NCBI GenBank assembly: GCA_965603075.1 | Contig: CBFDBO010000011.1 | Location: 28,765 to 92,764 of the forward strand | DNA length: 64,000 bases | Reading direction: 5' to 3' | Origin: JABJOR01 sp965603075 | Lineage (GTDB): Bacteria; Pseudomonadota; Alphaproteobacteria; Rhodospirillales; Casp-alpha2 | Shown here: positions 54,651-63,144 of the stretch, in pieces | How the letters are laid out: each line of letters opens with the position of its first letter | Numbering within the stretch: the stretch's first letter is position 1 | The notes under the pieces: model-generated | What the model saw: only the letters and a program-made list of their open reading frames with translations | Database searches by the model: none | What the model was told of the DNA's origin: nothing | Made by a program: the position numbers and the translations under genes

Positions 54651-55358
54651 ATGAATAAACAGGTATCAACACCCGTCGAAGCCGTTGCTTGTATTCCCCA
54701 TGGGGCGAGCGTGATGATTGGCGGCTTTGGTGAAGCGGGCAGCCCTCTAGAGCTTATCCACGCGCTAATCGATAGCGGCGTTGGTGGATTGACCGTTATT
54801 AATAATAACACAGGCAACGGAGAGGTCGGCTTGGCGGCTTTAATCGGTAATGGTCAGGTCAGCAAAATGATTTGCTCCTACCCCCGGTCCAGCCATTCCA
54901 AAATCTTTCCCGAATTATACCGGGCGGGCAAGATTGAACTGGAATTAGTCCCCCAAGGTACGTTGGCGGAGCGGATTCGCGCTGGCGGGGCCGGCATACC
55001 GGCTTTTTACACCGCCACCACCGTGGGAACCCCCTTATCCGAAGGCAAAGAAGTGCGGGAATTTGATGGTCGATACTATGTCATGGAGCCCTGGTTAAAA
55101 GCCGATTACGCGCTTATTAAATGCCAAATGGCGGATGACAGGGGCAATCTGACCTATAATAAAACAGCCAGAAATTTCAACCCGATCATGTGTATGGCGG
55201 CAACCACAACCATTGTTCAGGCGCGAAAGGTAGTGACGGCGGGCGCGATCGATCCAGAGCACGTGATCACCCCCGGTTTGTTTGTGGACACCATTGTCGA
55301 GGTCACTGATCCCCTTCAGGAATCCAAATTGATTGCCGAGGGAGCGTGTTACCCATGA
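54651..55358 (+). CDS. pcaI: 3-oxoadipate CoA-transferase subunit A
   Basis: The 235-residue subunit has the CoA-transferase family 1 features IPHGASVMIGGFGEAGSP, TVINNNTGNGEVGLAAL and ELVPQGTLAERIR, closest in my memory to PcaI. It transfers CoA from succinyl-CoA to 3-oxoadipate, or to a similar beta-keto acid such as acetoacetate. Its stop overlaps the subunit B start (ATGA), and a thiolase gene follows. Confidence 0.87.
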   Translation: MNKQVSTPVEAVACIPHGASVMIGGFGEAGSPLELIHALIDSGVGGLTVINNNTGNGEVGLAALIGNGQVSKMICSYPRSSHSKIFPELYRAGKIELELVPQGTLAERIRAGGAGIPAFYTATTVGTPLSEGKEVREFDGRYYVMEPWLKADYALIKCQMADDRGNLTYNKTARNFNPIMCMAATTTIVQARKVVTAGAIDPEHVITPGLFVDTIVEVTDPLQESKLIAEGACYP

Positions 55359-56077
55359 AGAAATTAACGGGGTGGAGCCGTGAAGAAATGGCGGCATTGG
55401 CGGCGGGTGATATACCGGATGGGTCGTGTGTCAATCTGGGTATCGGCATCCCCGAACTGGTGGCGCAATTTGTATCCGAGGACAAAAATTTACTCTATCA
55501 CACGGAAAACGGCTTGCTGGGCATGGGGCCGGCCCCTGCGCCCGGAGAGGAGGACCCTGAACTCATCAATGCGGGCAAAAAACCAGTAACAATCGTCCCC
55601 GGGGCTAGTTTTTTTCATCATGCAGACAGCTTCGCCATGATCCGGGGCGGTCATGTGGATGTCTGTATTTTGGGGGCCTTACAGGTTGCCCAGAATGGCG
55701 ATTTGGCAAATTGGTCCACCGAAGAACTCGGTGATTCCAATTCGCCTAGCGCGGCACGCGCTATTCCCGCCGTTGGCGGGGCACGTGTAATTCCCGCCGT
55801 TGGCGGGGCTATGGATCTGGCCGCCGGGGTTAAAACCATCTTTGTCATGACCAGCCATTGCACCAAAACGGGCGCCCCAAAGTTGGTCGAGGCCTGCAGC
55901 TACCCTTTGACGGGGGCACGGGTGGTGACAAAAATTTATACAGACTTGGCGGTGATTGATGTAATGCCAGATGGTTTTGTCGTGCGAAAATTGGCACCAA
56001 ATATCAGTTTTGAAGATGTGGTTAGCCGCACGGCGGCGGCGGTTTTGGATGGTACTCTGGATGGTACTCTGGATTAA
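55355..56077 (+). CDS. pcaJ: 3-oxoadipate CoA-transferase subunit B
   Basis: The 240-residue subunit carries the catalytic glutamate in HTENGLLGMGPAP and GASFFHHADSFAMIRGGHVD. The segment DAIPAVGGAMDLA known from PcaJ proteins is duplicated here by a 27-bp repeat, giving AIPAVGG twice, and 12-bp repeats lengthen the C-terminus (DGTLDGTLD). The frame opens at 55346, but the ATG at 55355, coupled to pcaI, is preferred. Confidence 0.87.
   Translation: MKKLTGWSREEMAALAAGDIPDGSCVNLGIGIPELVAQFVSEDKNLLYHTENGLLGMGPAPAPGEEDPELINAGKKPVTIVPGASFFHHADSFAMIRGGHVDVCILGALQVAQNGDLANWSTEELGDSNSPSAARAIPAVGGARVIPAVGGAMDLAAGVKTIFVMTSHCTKTGAPKLVEACSYPLTGARVVTKIYTDLAVIDVMPDGFVVRKLAPNISFEDVVSRTAAAVLDGTLDGTLD
55753..55806 (+). 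repeat. Duplicated 27-bp unit with a GC-rich palindrome in pcaJ
   Basis: Two direct copies of a 27-bp unit each contain the perfect palindrome CCCGCC-GTT-GGCGGG (55766-55780 and 55793-55807). They encode the repeated AIPAVGG/VIPAVGG segment. Confidence 0.9.
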
Positions 56078-56093
56078 ACTCTGGATTAAATTA
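56046..56093 (+). repeat. Four 12-bp tandem units across the pcaJ stop codon
   Basis: tggatggtactc occurs twice, then tggattaaactc and tggattaaatta. The third unit supplies the stop codon, so the array spans the gene end. Confidence 0.88.
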
Positions 56094-56108
56094 TAGGAAT
56101 AATGATCG

Positions 56109-57314
56109 ATGTCTGAGGCTTTTATATGTGACGCCATTCGCACCCCGATTGGTCGGTTTGGTGGTGGTATGTCTTCCATCCGGACGGATGATCTAGGGGC
56201 GCTGCCACTTCGGGCTTTAAGGGAGCGCAACCCCAGTGTGGAGTGGGGTGTACTTGATGATGTGATCTTGGGTTGTGTCAATCAAGCCGGAGAAGACAAT
56301 CGCAATGTGGCGCGTATGGCAAGCTTGCTGGCGGGGTTACCAGAGAGCGTCCCCGGTGCAACAATCAACCGCTTGTGTGGGTCGGGATTGGACGCCGTTG
56401 GCACCGCCGCGCGGGCTATTAAATCGGGCGAAACGTCCGTGATGATTGCCGGCGGCGTGGAAAGCATGTCACGGGCACCCTTTGTTATGCCCAAGGCCAG
56501 CACCGCCTTTTCCCGCGACGCAGAAATTTATGACACCACCATCGGGTGGCGCTTTGTTAATAAGCTGATGGAAAAAGGTTATGGTGTGGAAAGCATGCCC
56601 GAAACGGCCGAAAACGTGGCGGAAGATTTCAATATTTCCCGCGCGGATCAGGACTTGTTTGCGCTCGGCTCGCAAGAAAAGGCCGCCCGTGCCATTGCCG
56701 CCGGTTTATTTGTCGATGAAATCATACCGGTTACCGCCCCCAAACAAAAAGGGGACCCGGTCATCATTGATCAAGACGAACATCCCCGCATCGGTACCAC
56801 ACTGGCGAAACTGTCAGGCTTAAGCACCCCTTTCAGGGACGGCGGCAGCGTTACGGCAGGAAATGCATCGGGTATTAATGATGGGGCGTGCGCCTTATTG
56901 TTGGCATCAAGTGCGGCGGCAAAACGTTATTCATTGGCCCCAAAAGCCCGGATCGTTGGCATGGCGACGGCGGGTGTTGCGCCTCGAATTATGGGGTTTG
57001 GCCCCGCCCCCGCCATCAAAAAGGTCCTGGCACAAACAGGGCTGGAACTTGACCAGATGGATATCATCGAATTGAACGAAGCCTTTGCGTCCCAAGTGTT
57101 GGCGGTGACCCGCGATTTGGGATTGGATGATGATGACGTTCGGGTGAACCCCTTGGGGGGTGCCATTGCCCTTGGTCATCCGCTGGGCATGAGCGGTGCG
57201 CGATTGGCGACCACCGCCACCCATCAATTACAGCGAACCGGCGGGCGTTACGCCCTTTGTTCCATGTGTATTGGAGTGGGACAGGGTATTGCGGTTATTC
57301 TAGAGCGCGTATAG
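56109..57314 (+). CDS. pcaF: Thiolase, probable 3-oxoadipyl-CoA thiolase
   Basis: The 401-residue thiolase has the acyl-enzyme cysteine in NRLCGSGLDAVG, the histidine in GHPLGMSGARL and the second cysteine in CSMCIGVGQG. After pcaI-pcaJ it would split 3-oxoadipyl-CoA into succinyl-CoA and acetyl-CoA, the last step of aromatic degradation by the beta-ketoadipate pathway. An acetoacetyl-CoA thiolase function is the alternative, because upstream pca genes are not in the window. Confidence 0.87.
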   Translation: MSEAFICDAIRTPIGRFGGGMSSIRTDDLGALPLRALRERNPSVEWGVLDDVILGCVNQAGEDNRNVARMASLLAGLPESVPGATINRLCGSGLDAVGTAARAIKSGETSVMIAGGVESMSRAPFVMPKASTAFSRDAEIYDTTIGWRFVNKLMEKGYGVESMPETAENVAEDFNISRADQDLFALGSQEKAARAIAAGLFVDEIIPVTAPKQKGDPVIIDQDEHPRIGTTLAKLSGLSTPFRDGGSVTAGNASGINDGACALLLASSAAAKRYSLAPKARIVGMATAGVAPRIMGFGPAPAIKKVLAQTGLELDQMDIIELNEAFASQVLAVTRDLGLDDDDVRVNPLGGAIALGHPLGMSGARLATTATHQLQRTGGRYALCSMCIGVGQGIAVILERV

Positions 57315-57484
57315 AGTTGTTTTGTTTTCGCGTTTAAAGCGCATTTCAGCTTAAAAAGATACGTTTTAATTCCGTAAGAAGTCTTTGATTTGTGCCAAAT
57401 TTTCGCTAAATTTTTACGCTAATTTAACTATGATCATGCGAAAAGATATATAACGGAAAATTTTAAAAAGATCGTTTGTGATTT
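57315..57484. other. Intergenic region before the type I secretion locus
   Basis: The 170-bp AT-rich region separates pcaF from the TolC-like gene. A promoter for the latter is expected; no terminator hairpin with T-tract was found. Confidence 0.35.
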
Positions 57485-59449
57485 ATGAGGTTCTTTTCTT
57501 CTCACGCTGTTTTGATTAAAGCCAAGACACAGCATACCTACCGTCCGATTTCTATCATTGGGATGATGGTTGCTGGTGCGTTGGTTTTGTCTGCGTGCAG
57601 TGTTGAAACCATACCCATTACCTTAGAAGAACGCGACATGCAGGCCGAGACAGACTTGGCCGCTATTTTTGAGCATCAAGAGCCCATTTCTGATAGTCTT
57701 ACCTTACCCGAGGCCATCGCGCGGGCGATCAAATATAACCTTGACCATCGTATGTTGATGATGGAAGAAGCCGTGGCACAGAATGCCAGCGATCTTACAT
57801 CCTATGATATGTTACCGCGCTTGGTTACCTCTGCGGGCTATACCGCCCGCTCTGATCTAGGGGGTAAGACCAGCAAGGATTTATCCGACGGTTCGGTGGG
57901 CACATCCTATTCAACGGGCAATGAGCACAGCAATACAACCGTTGATTTATCCATGGCATGGAATGTGTTGGATTTTGGTGTCAGCTACGTAACCGCGCGC
58001 CAAATGGCCAATCAAGTTCATGCCAGTTCAGAACGTCGACGCAAGGTTATTCATAACATCATTCAAGAAGTACGCGCCGCTTACTGGCGTGCGTCCAGTG
58101 CTGAAATGTTGGTGAACGATCTGACCGCGCTTACGGATAATATTAGCAAAGGGATCGCCCAAGCACGCGAAACCGAAGAAGAAGGTTTGCAGCCCAAACT
58201 GGAATCCTTAGAGTATCAAAAATTATTGCTCGAAATTCTTGTTCAGTTGAGTGCGCTAAACCGTGAAGTGGTTGTCGCCAAAACGGAATTGTCACGCTTG
58301 ATGGCCCTTGATCTGAGCACACCTTATAAATTAGAGGGCGCGTTGGGTCCAAGTTTTGTCGTGCCTGAAATCCCTGTCGAGCTTGCGAACCTTTCTCAAT
58401 ATGCCCTGCAAAACAGGCCGGAGCTTTTTCAAGAAGACTACCAAAAACGTATTAGTGCCGATGAGGTTGAAAAAGCTTTCCTACGATTATTACCGGGCTT
58501 GGAATTAACCGCAGCCCAGAATTATGACAACAACACATATCTGCAAAATTCATTATGGGCCACGGCTGGTTTGCAATTAACGTGGAATGTTATGAACCTG
58601 ATATCGGCCCCCGATCGCCTTAAACAAGCCGAGATGGAGACAGAGCTTGGGGACGCGCGGCGTATGGCATTGAGCATGGCGATTATTGCTCAGGTTCAAT
58701 TATCCCACCGTCGATTTATACAGGCGAAAGAAGATTTCAAAATCGCCTCTGATCTCTATGGTGTTGATCAACGGATTTATGACCATGTGGCGGCCGGGTT
58801 TGATGCAGACACTCAATCGGAATTGGAATTCATTCGCCGGGATGCCGCGCGGGTGTTTTCGCGCGCGCGCCATAATCAGAGCTACGCTCGTATGATGGGT
58901 GAAGAAAGCATGCTTTATTTATCCATCGGTATCGACCCGCTACCCAATTTAAATTCTGAATGGAGTGTCTCTTACCTGACCGCGCAATTGGAGCAATCCT
59001 TACGGGGCGGGAATGAAAATAATGACAGCGTTGATCCTCAAGAAATTGACGTTGAGATTAACGCGGTCACCAGCGATATTGCCACACCAGAATGGCAGAT
59101 TACCGATCAGGCGGTATTAGGTGATGAAGCAACAGATTTATCAGCCTTAAATCTATTGCAGCAGGACATGCCAAGCAGTGACTATATCCTGCACCTGGGC
59201 TCCTATAGAAGCCTTAAGATGGCAGAGCTGGGTTGGGAAACTTTGGTTGAGAGCTTCCAAAGTTTGAAACAAATATCAAAGCTTATTCTTGAAGCAGATG
59301 TCGAAACAAAGGGACATTATTTCAGGTTGTACGGCGAAGGTCCCAGGCAAGATCTGACAGAAATTTGCACGTCGCTTAAAGCCCAGCTTGTGTATTGCGA
59401 ACAGCACAAAAGGCCCGTAGAGAGCAGAGCGGTATCTTCTTTATTCTGA
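57485..59449 (+). CDS. TolC-family outer membrane protein with C-terminal SPOR-like domain
   Basis: The 654-residue protein has a lipoprotein signal (LVLSACS lipobox), two TolC-type outer membrane efflux repeats (LPEAIARAIKYNLDHR, NRPELFQEDYQKRIS) up to about residue 500, an acidic linker, and a C-terminal segment from about 568 (YILHLGSYRSLKMAELGWETL, HYFRLYGEGP, EICTSLKAQLVYC) that matches the SPOR peptidoglycan-binding domain. With the HlyD and HlyB homologues nearby it would form the outer membrane channel of a type I secretion system. The SPOR-like end is unusual for TolC proteins. Confidence 0.85.
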   Translation: MRFFSSHAVLIKAKTQHTYRPISIIGMMVAGALVLSACSVETIPITLEERDMQAETDLAAIFEHQEPISDSLTLPEAIARAIKYNLDHRMLMMEEAVAQNASDLTSYDMLPRLVTSAGYTARSDLGGKTSKDLSDGSVGTSYSTGNEHSNTTVDLSMAWNVLDFGVSYVTARQMANQVHASSERRRKVIHNIIQEVRAAYWRASSAEMLVNDLTALTDNISKGIAQARETEEEGLQPKLESLEYQKLLLEILVQLSALNREVVVAKTELSRLMALDLSTPYKLEGALGPSFVVPEIPVELANLSQYALQNRPELFQEDYQKRISADEVEKAFLRLLPGLELTAAQNYDNNTYLQNSLWATAGLQLTWNVMNLISAPDRLKQAEMETELGDARRMALSMAIIAQVQLSHRRFIQAKEDFKIASDLYGVDQRIYDHVAAGFDADTQSELEFIRRDAARVFSRARHNQSYARMMGEESMLYLSIGIDPLPNLNSEWSVSYLTAQLEQSLRGGNENNDSVDPQEIDVEINAVTSDIATPEWQITDQAVLGDEATDLSALNLLQQDMPSSDYILHLGSYRSLKMAELGWETLVESFQSLKQISKLILEADVETKGHYFRLYGEGPRQDLTEICTSLKAQLVYCEQHKRPVESRAVSSLF

Positions 59450-59453
59450 GCTG

Positions 59454-59915
59454 TTATTGATCAGAAAGAAGCTCAAATTGCGCCGTGCAATTATGATCCA
59501 ATAGCCACGCAGCCTGTTCAGAAGGGCTTTCGACCGTATCCGGCATAAGGTGAAAAGTGATGTGGCTGGTATGTCCCTTCATCTCCATGACATACATATC
59601 ACCATCATTGAGGGGCATTTCTTCGGATAGGTGGATTTTAGAAAATCCCACGGGCCAAATGGTTTCGGCCATCCATGAGCGATCCAGATTTGTGATTTTT
59701 AAGGCATGAGCAACCGTATCATTTTCTCGCCATAGCACCACCGGCTCCCCTGTGTGAACGCACCAGTCACCCGATTGGGCCACATTGATTGCCCATATGT
59801 TAACTGGATTAACGGGGCTAATTTGGGAATTTGTCGCTTTACTTTGGGTTGGCAGGATCAAAACAGTACCGAGCGCGAAAAAGAGTATCCAGAATTTACC
59901 GTTCACGGAAGGCAT
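59454..59915 (-). CDS. Small secreted protein of the type I secretion locus
   Basis: The 153-residue protein has a signal peptide (WILFFALGTVLILP, cleavage near SKATNS) and a single globular domain with cysteines at about 52 and 143 that could form a disulfide. It overlaps the end of the HlyD-like gene by 20 bp and converges with the TolC-like gene. I do not recognise the family. It may assist secretion or the secreted protein; this is inference from position. Confidence 0.65.
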   Translation of the reverse strand: MPSVNGKFWILFFALGTVLILPTQSKATNSQISPVNPVNIWAINVAQSGDWCVHTGEPVVLWRENDTVAHALKITNLDRSWMAETIWPVGFSKIHLSEEMPLNDGDMYVMEMKGHTSHITFHLMPDTVESPSEQAAWLLDHNCTAQFELLSDQ

Positions 59916-61203
59916 CCTTACCTAGTTTTAAGACGGGTCGCATGAAGTATTCAAAGACCGTCCGGTTGCCTGTTTTTATATCGACGATGGCCTGCATACC
60001 AGCACTGACGGGTAAGGGGTTCTCAGACGTTCCCAAATAAAGATGTTTTGTTTTAACGATCATCTGAAAAAAGGGAAGACCATTTTCGTCCTTATCGGCG
60101 TCGGCACCGATCAGGGTGATTTCGCCCTCCAACGTGCCATAGCGGGTAAAGTCGTAAGTGGAAATTTTGATGTTGGCGCTTTGTCCGATTTTGACATAAC
60201 CGATGTCCTCGGGTTTCAACCTTGCTTGGATAACCAGATCACCTTTAATGGGAACGATTTCCATGATCGGTTCGCCCGGTCTGACCACACCACCCAAAGT
60301 ATTGAATTGGGCTTTCTTGATGATGCCGTCGATGGGGGCGGTGATGGATGTTCGTTCGCCCTGAACCAAAGCGGATTTCATGTATTGTTTGATGTTGGCA
60401 ATTTGGCGGTCTATGTCGCCTAATTTGTTGGTGGCGATGTTAACAAATTTTGTTTGTGCTTCACCGACTCTGGATTTTGATTCTGCTAAATCGGCGATGG
60501 CTTTTTGGATCTCTGCCTCCAAGGTATCAATGGCACCGATTAATTGTTCGACGGCTCTTTTGGGAGGCAGCAATTCTGATCTGGATTTAGCACCGCTTGA
60601 AATGGCATTTTCAATCAGCATCAAATTTTCTCGTGCCAGTACCAAATCGTTACCACGGGCAGATTGTTTGGTGCGCAAGGTGGATATGGCAAGCTCGCGT
60701 TGGCGGATTTGCTTTGATAACACATTTAGGGTGCTTTTTATTTCATCTTGTCGTGCATTATAAGATACCAACTCGCGTTTCACATCTTCGGGTCTGCGTG
60801 TTTTAAGGGCGTTTGAAAATGTTGGCGAACGGTCCTCGATCTCCGCTGCCCATGGTTCGCGTTCTAATAACAAACCATCCAATTCAACTTGTAGTTCATT
60901 GACGTTCAGTCGCTGGACGCCCAGTTCTAGTTTTAACAAAACATCGCCTTTTTTAACGGTGTCTCCTTCGCGAAATAAGATCTCGCGTATGATGCCGCCT
61001 TCAAGGTGTTGGATGATTTTGGTTTTGCCTTGGGGGGCCACATGACCCGTTGCGACAGCCACTTCGTCAATGCGCGCCCACCACGTCCAGAACATTGCCG
61101 CAATGACGAAGAGCATGATAAAACGCGAAGGATAGATCCATAAAGATCTGCGTCCTTGTTTTAACATGGCTGCAAGGGGGGGTAAGAGGGGGGGAGTGCT
61201 CAT
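59896..61203 (-). CDS. HlyD-family periplasmic adaptor of type I secretion
   Basis: The 435-residue protein has one N-terminal membrane segment (about 25-42), a biotinyl-lipoyl-like start (GHVAPQGKTKIIQHLEGGIIREILFREGD), a long coiled-coil region (about 95-270) and a C-terminal beta-barrel region (ITAPIDGIIKKAQFNTLGGVV, IKISTYDFTRYGTLEG). It links the inner membrane ABC protein with the TolC channel. Its start overlaps the end of the ABC gene by 4 bp. Confidence 0.92.
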   Translation of the reverse strand: MSTPPLLPPLAAMLKQGRRSLWIYPSRFIMLFVIAAMFWTWWARIDEVAVATGHVAPQGKTKIIQHLEGGIIREILFREGDTVKKGDVLLKLELGVQRLNVNELQVELDGLLLEREPWAAEIEDRSPTFSNALKTRRPEDVKRELVSYNARQDEIKSTLNVLSKQIRQRELAISTLRTKQSARGNDLVLARENLMLIENAISSGAKSRSELLPPKRAVEQLIGAIDTLEAEIQKAIADLAESKSRVGEAQTKFVNIATNKLGDIDRQIANIKQYMKSALVQGERTSITAPIDGIIKKAQFNTLGGVVRPGEPIMEIVPIKGDLVIQARLKPEDIGYVKIGQSANIKISTYDFTRYGTLEGEITLIGADADKDENGLPFFQMIVKTKHLYLGTSENPLPVSAGMQAIVDIKTGNRTVFEYFMRPVLKLGKDAFRER

Positions 61204-62957
61204 GTTCCCTCCCGAAGTGGGACTGGCGTTGTGGCTGATCCCGCTAATAGTTTGGGCAACATTTGCGCCGTGGGACCACCCGCTGTAATGCTGCCTTGTT
61301 CCATCAGCAGAATATTATCACAGGCTTCCAGCATAATATTGCTGTGGGTGACGATGATAATGGTGGTTGTTTTGGAAACCTCTTGCAAGGTGGCGGCCAA
61401 GTGTTTCTCGCTGGCCAAGTCCAAATTGCTGGTCGGTTCGTCCAAAATTAACACCGGGCGCGATCCGAGCAAGGCCCGCGCGATGGTTATTTTTTGTCTC
61501 AACCCACCCGATAATAGAGTACCGCCTTCACCAACTTGGGCGGCGAACCCTTTGGGCAAATCAAGGATTTGTTTGTGCACACCCGCCAATTTTGCGGCGT
61601 GGATAATGTCCTTGTCTTTTGCATCCGGAAATCCGAATTTTAAATTCTCTAGTACCGTGCCATTAAACAATCGACATTCTTGTGGTAGATAGCCAATCCA
61701 AGAAATCAGTTCTTTTTCCGAGAACTGGCTGAGATCAGCAGAGTCGAGCATGATGCGCCCCGCCATGGGTTTATAAAGGCCCCGCAATAATTGCACGAAG
61801 GTGCTTTTGCCACATCCATTGCCGCCCACAAGCGCGTGCATACCACCCGGACCAAAGCTGGCGCGGATACCTTGGATCGCATTATTGCTATCCTCACCGT
61901 CATAGCGAAATATAACCCCGTCGACATGAAACAAACCCTCGGGGCGGTCCAGTTCAAGCTCAGGTTCTTGCAAGTCTTCGGTCATGTTGAAGACTTGGTC
62001 CAGTCGTTTGATAGATTGTTTATAGGCGGTAAAGTTACGCCATTGGTGGATAAGCTGGTGCAAGGGTTGAATGATCCGGCCCAGCAACATATTGGCGGCG
62101 ATTAAGCTGCCGATGGTCATGGTTTGATCGAGAATGGCAATAACACCCGCCGATACCAATGTCACCGTGGCGAGCACATTCAAGGAATGCCCCAAACTGT
62201 GATAACGATCGGATTTTTTGGCGCGGCGGATGGCGCTGTCGATGGCACCGACCTGACGGGTTTCCCAAATATCGCGCATGTAACGGCGGATACCAAGGGC
62301 CTTGGCTGTTGATCGCCCGGCAACGATTTCGGAAATTAAAGCATCTCTCCGAATGGTACTTTTGCGTTCTTCGCTCTCACCAGAACGGCTTGCGACACTG
62401 GCGCGCCACGCTAATAAAATATAAAGCGGGATATAAATCAATAAAACCCATGACACGGGGGTGGCAATAAAGACGACCAACAAACAGCCGATTAAAGCAA
62501 AGGGCAGATCGGCGATCATCACCGCCGTTGCGCCGGAAATCATGGTGCGGATTTGGTCCACATCGCGAAAGCACGCTTGCCAAAAAGCCGAGGGGCGTTT
62601 TTCCAAAGTCCGTAAAGGCAGCGATAAAACTTTGTCGAATAGTGCCCCCGCCACACGGGCGTCCACATTCATGGCGGCTTCTTGTAATAAGCCGCTGCGG
62701 GCTTGACGAAGAATAAAATCAAACACGATGATCAGCAGCATGCCGATGACCAAGCCTTGCAGGGTCGTCATTCCCGCTTGGGCGATAACCCGGTCATAGA
62801 CCTGTAAGACAAATACCGGGGTGGCAAATCCGAAAAGATTGATAAAAAACGACGCAATGAAAACTTCGCGCCGCATTCCCCGTAATGGCTTGGTTATTTC
62901 CCGAAACCAGCCCTTTTTATGGGATTCTTTTTGATTTTTTCTGTGTTCCTGAGCCAT
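61200..62957 (-). CDS. Type I secretion ABC permease/ATPase
   Basis: The 585-residue protein has a six-segment membrane domain followed by an ATPase with Walker A GGNGCGKST, signature LLSGGLRQKITIARALL and Walker B VLILDEPTSNLD. It lacks an N-terminal C39 peptidase domain, so its substrate is not cleaved at a double-glycine leader by it. It energises export of a large surface or extracellular protein, probably the FecR-domain protein encoded divergently. Confidence 0.92.
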   Translation of the reverse strand: MAQEHRKNQKESHKKGWFREITKPLRGMRREVFIASFFINLFGFATPVFVLQVYDRVIAQAGMTTLQGLVIGMLLIIVFDFILRQARSGLLQEAAMNVDARVAGALFDKVLSLPLRTLEKRPSAFWQACFRDVDQIRTMISGATAVMIADLPFALIGCLLVVFIATPVSWVLLIYIPLYILLAWRASVASRSGESEERKSTIRRDALISEIVAGRSTAKALGIRRYMRDIWETRQVGAIDSAIRRAKKSDRYHSLGHSLNVLATVTLVSAGVIAILDQTMTIGSLIAANMLLGRIIQPLHQLIHQWRNFTAYKQSIKRLDQVFNMTEDLQEPELELDRPEGLFHVDGVIFRYDGEDSNNAIQGIRASFGPGGMHALVGGNGCGKSTFVQLLRGLYKPMAGRIMLDSADLSQFSEKELISWIGYLPQECRLFNGTVLENLKFGFPDAKDKDIIHAAKLAGVHKQILDLPKGFAAQVGEGGTLLSGGLRQKITIARALLGSRPVLILDEPTSNLDLASEKHLAATLQEVSKTTTIIIVTHSNIMLEACDNILLMEQGSITAGGPTAQMLPKLLAGSATTPVPLREGT

Positions 62958-63144
62958 AAGCCTGAATGATGCCCTAATAAAAAAAATATTCCATTAATTA
63001 CTTACTATATGTTAGCATAAGCGTGCAATGGTCATCGCTCTTCAATGAATTGTTCTAGAGCATGATCAGTATCAAGATTTGTCTCAGTATTTGATCCAGC
63101 ATAGGACCCAGTATTGGACCCCGTAATTTGTCAGTGGAGCTAAA
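62958..63144. promoter_or_regulatory. Divergent promoter region of the secretion genes and their putative substrate
   Basis: The 187-bp gap lies between the ABC gene and the FecR-domain gene. It contains degenerate repeats of cagtatt/cagtat followed by gga/tga (63068-63121) and a GGAG ribosome-binding site at 63136-63139. No definite promoter boxes were assigned. Confidence 0.35.
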
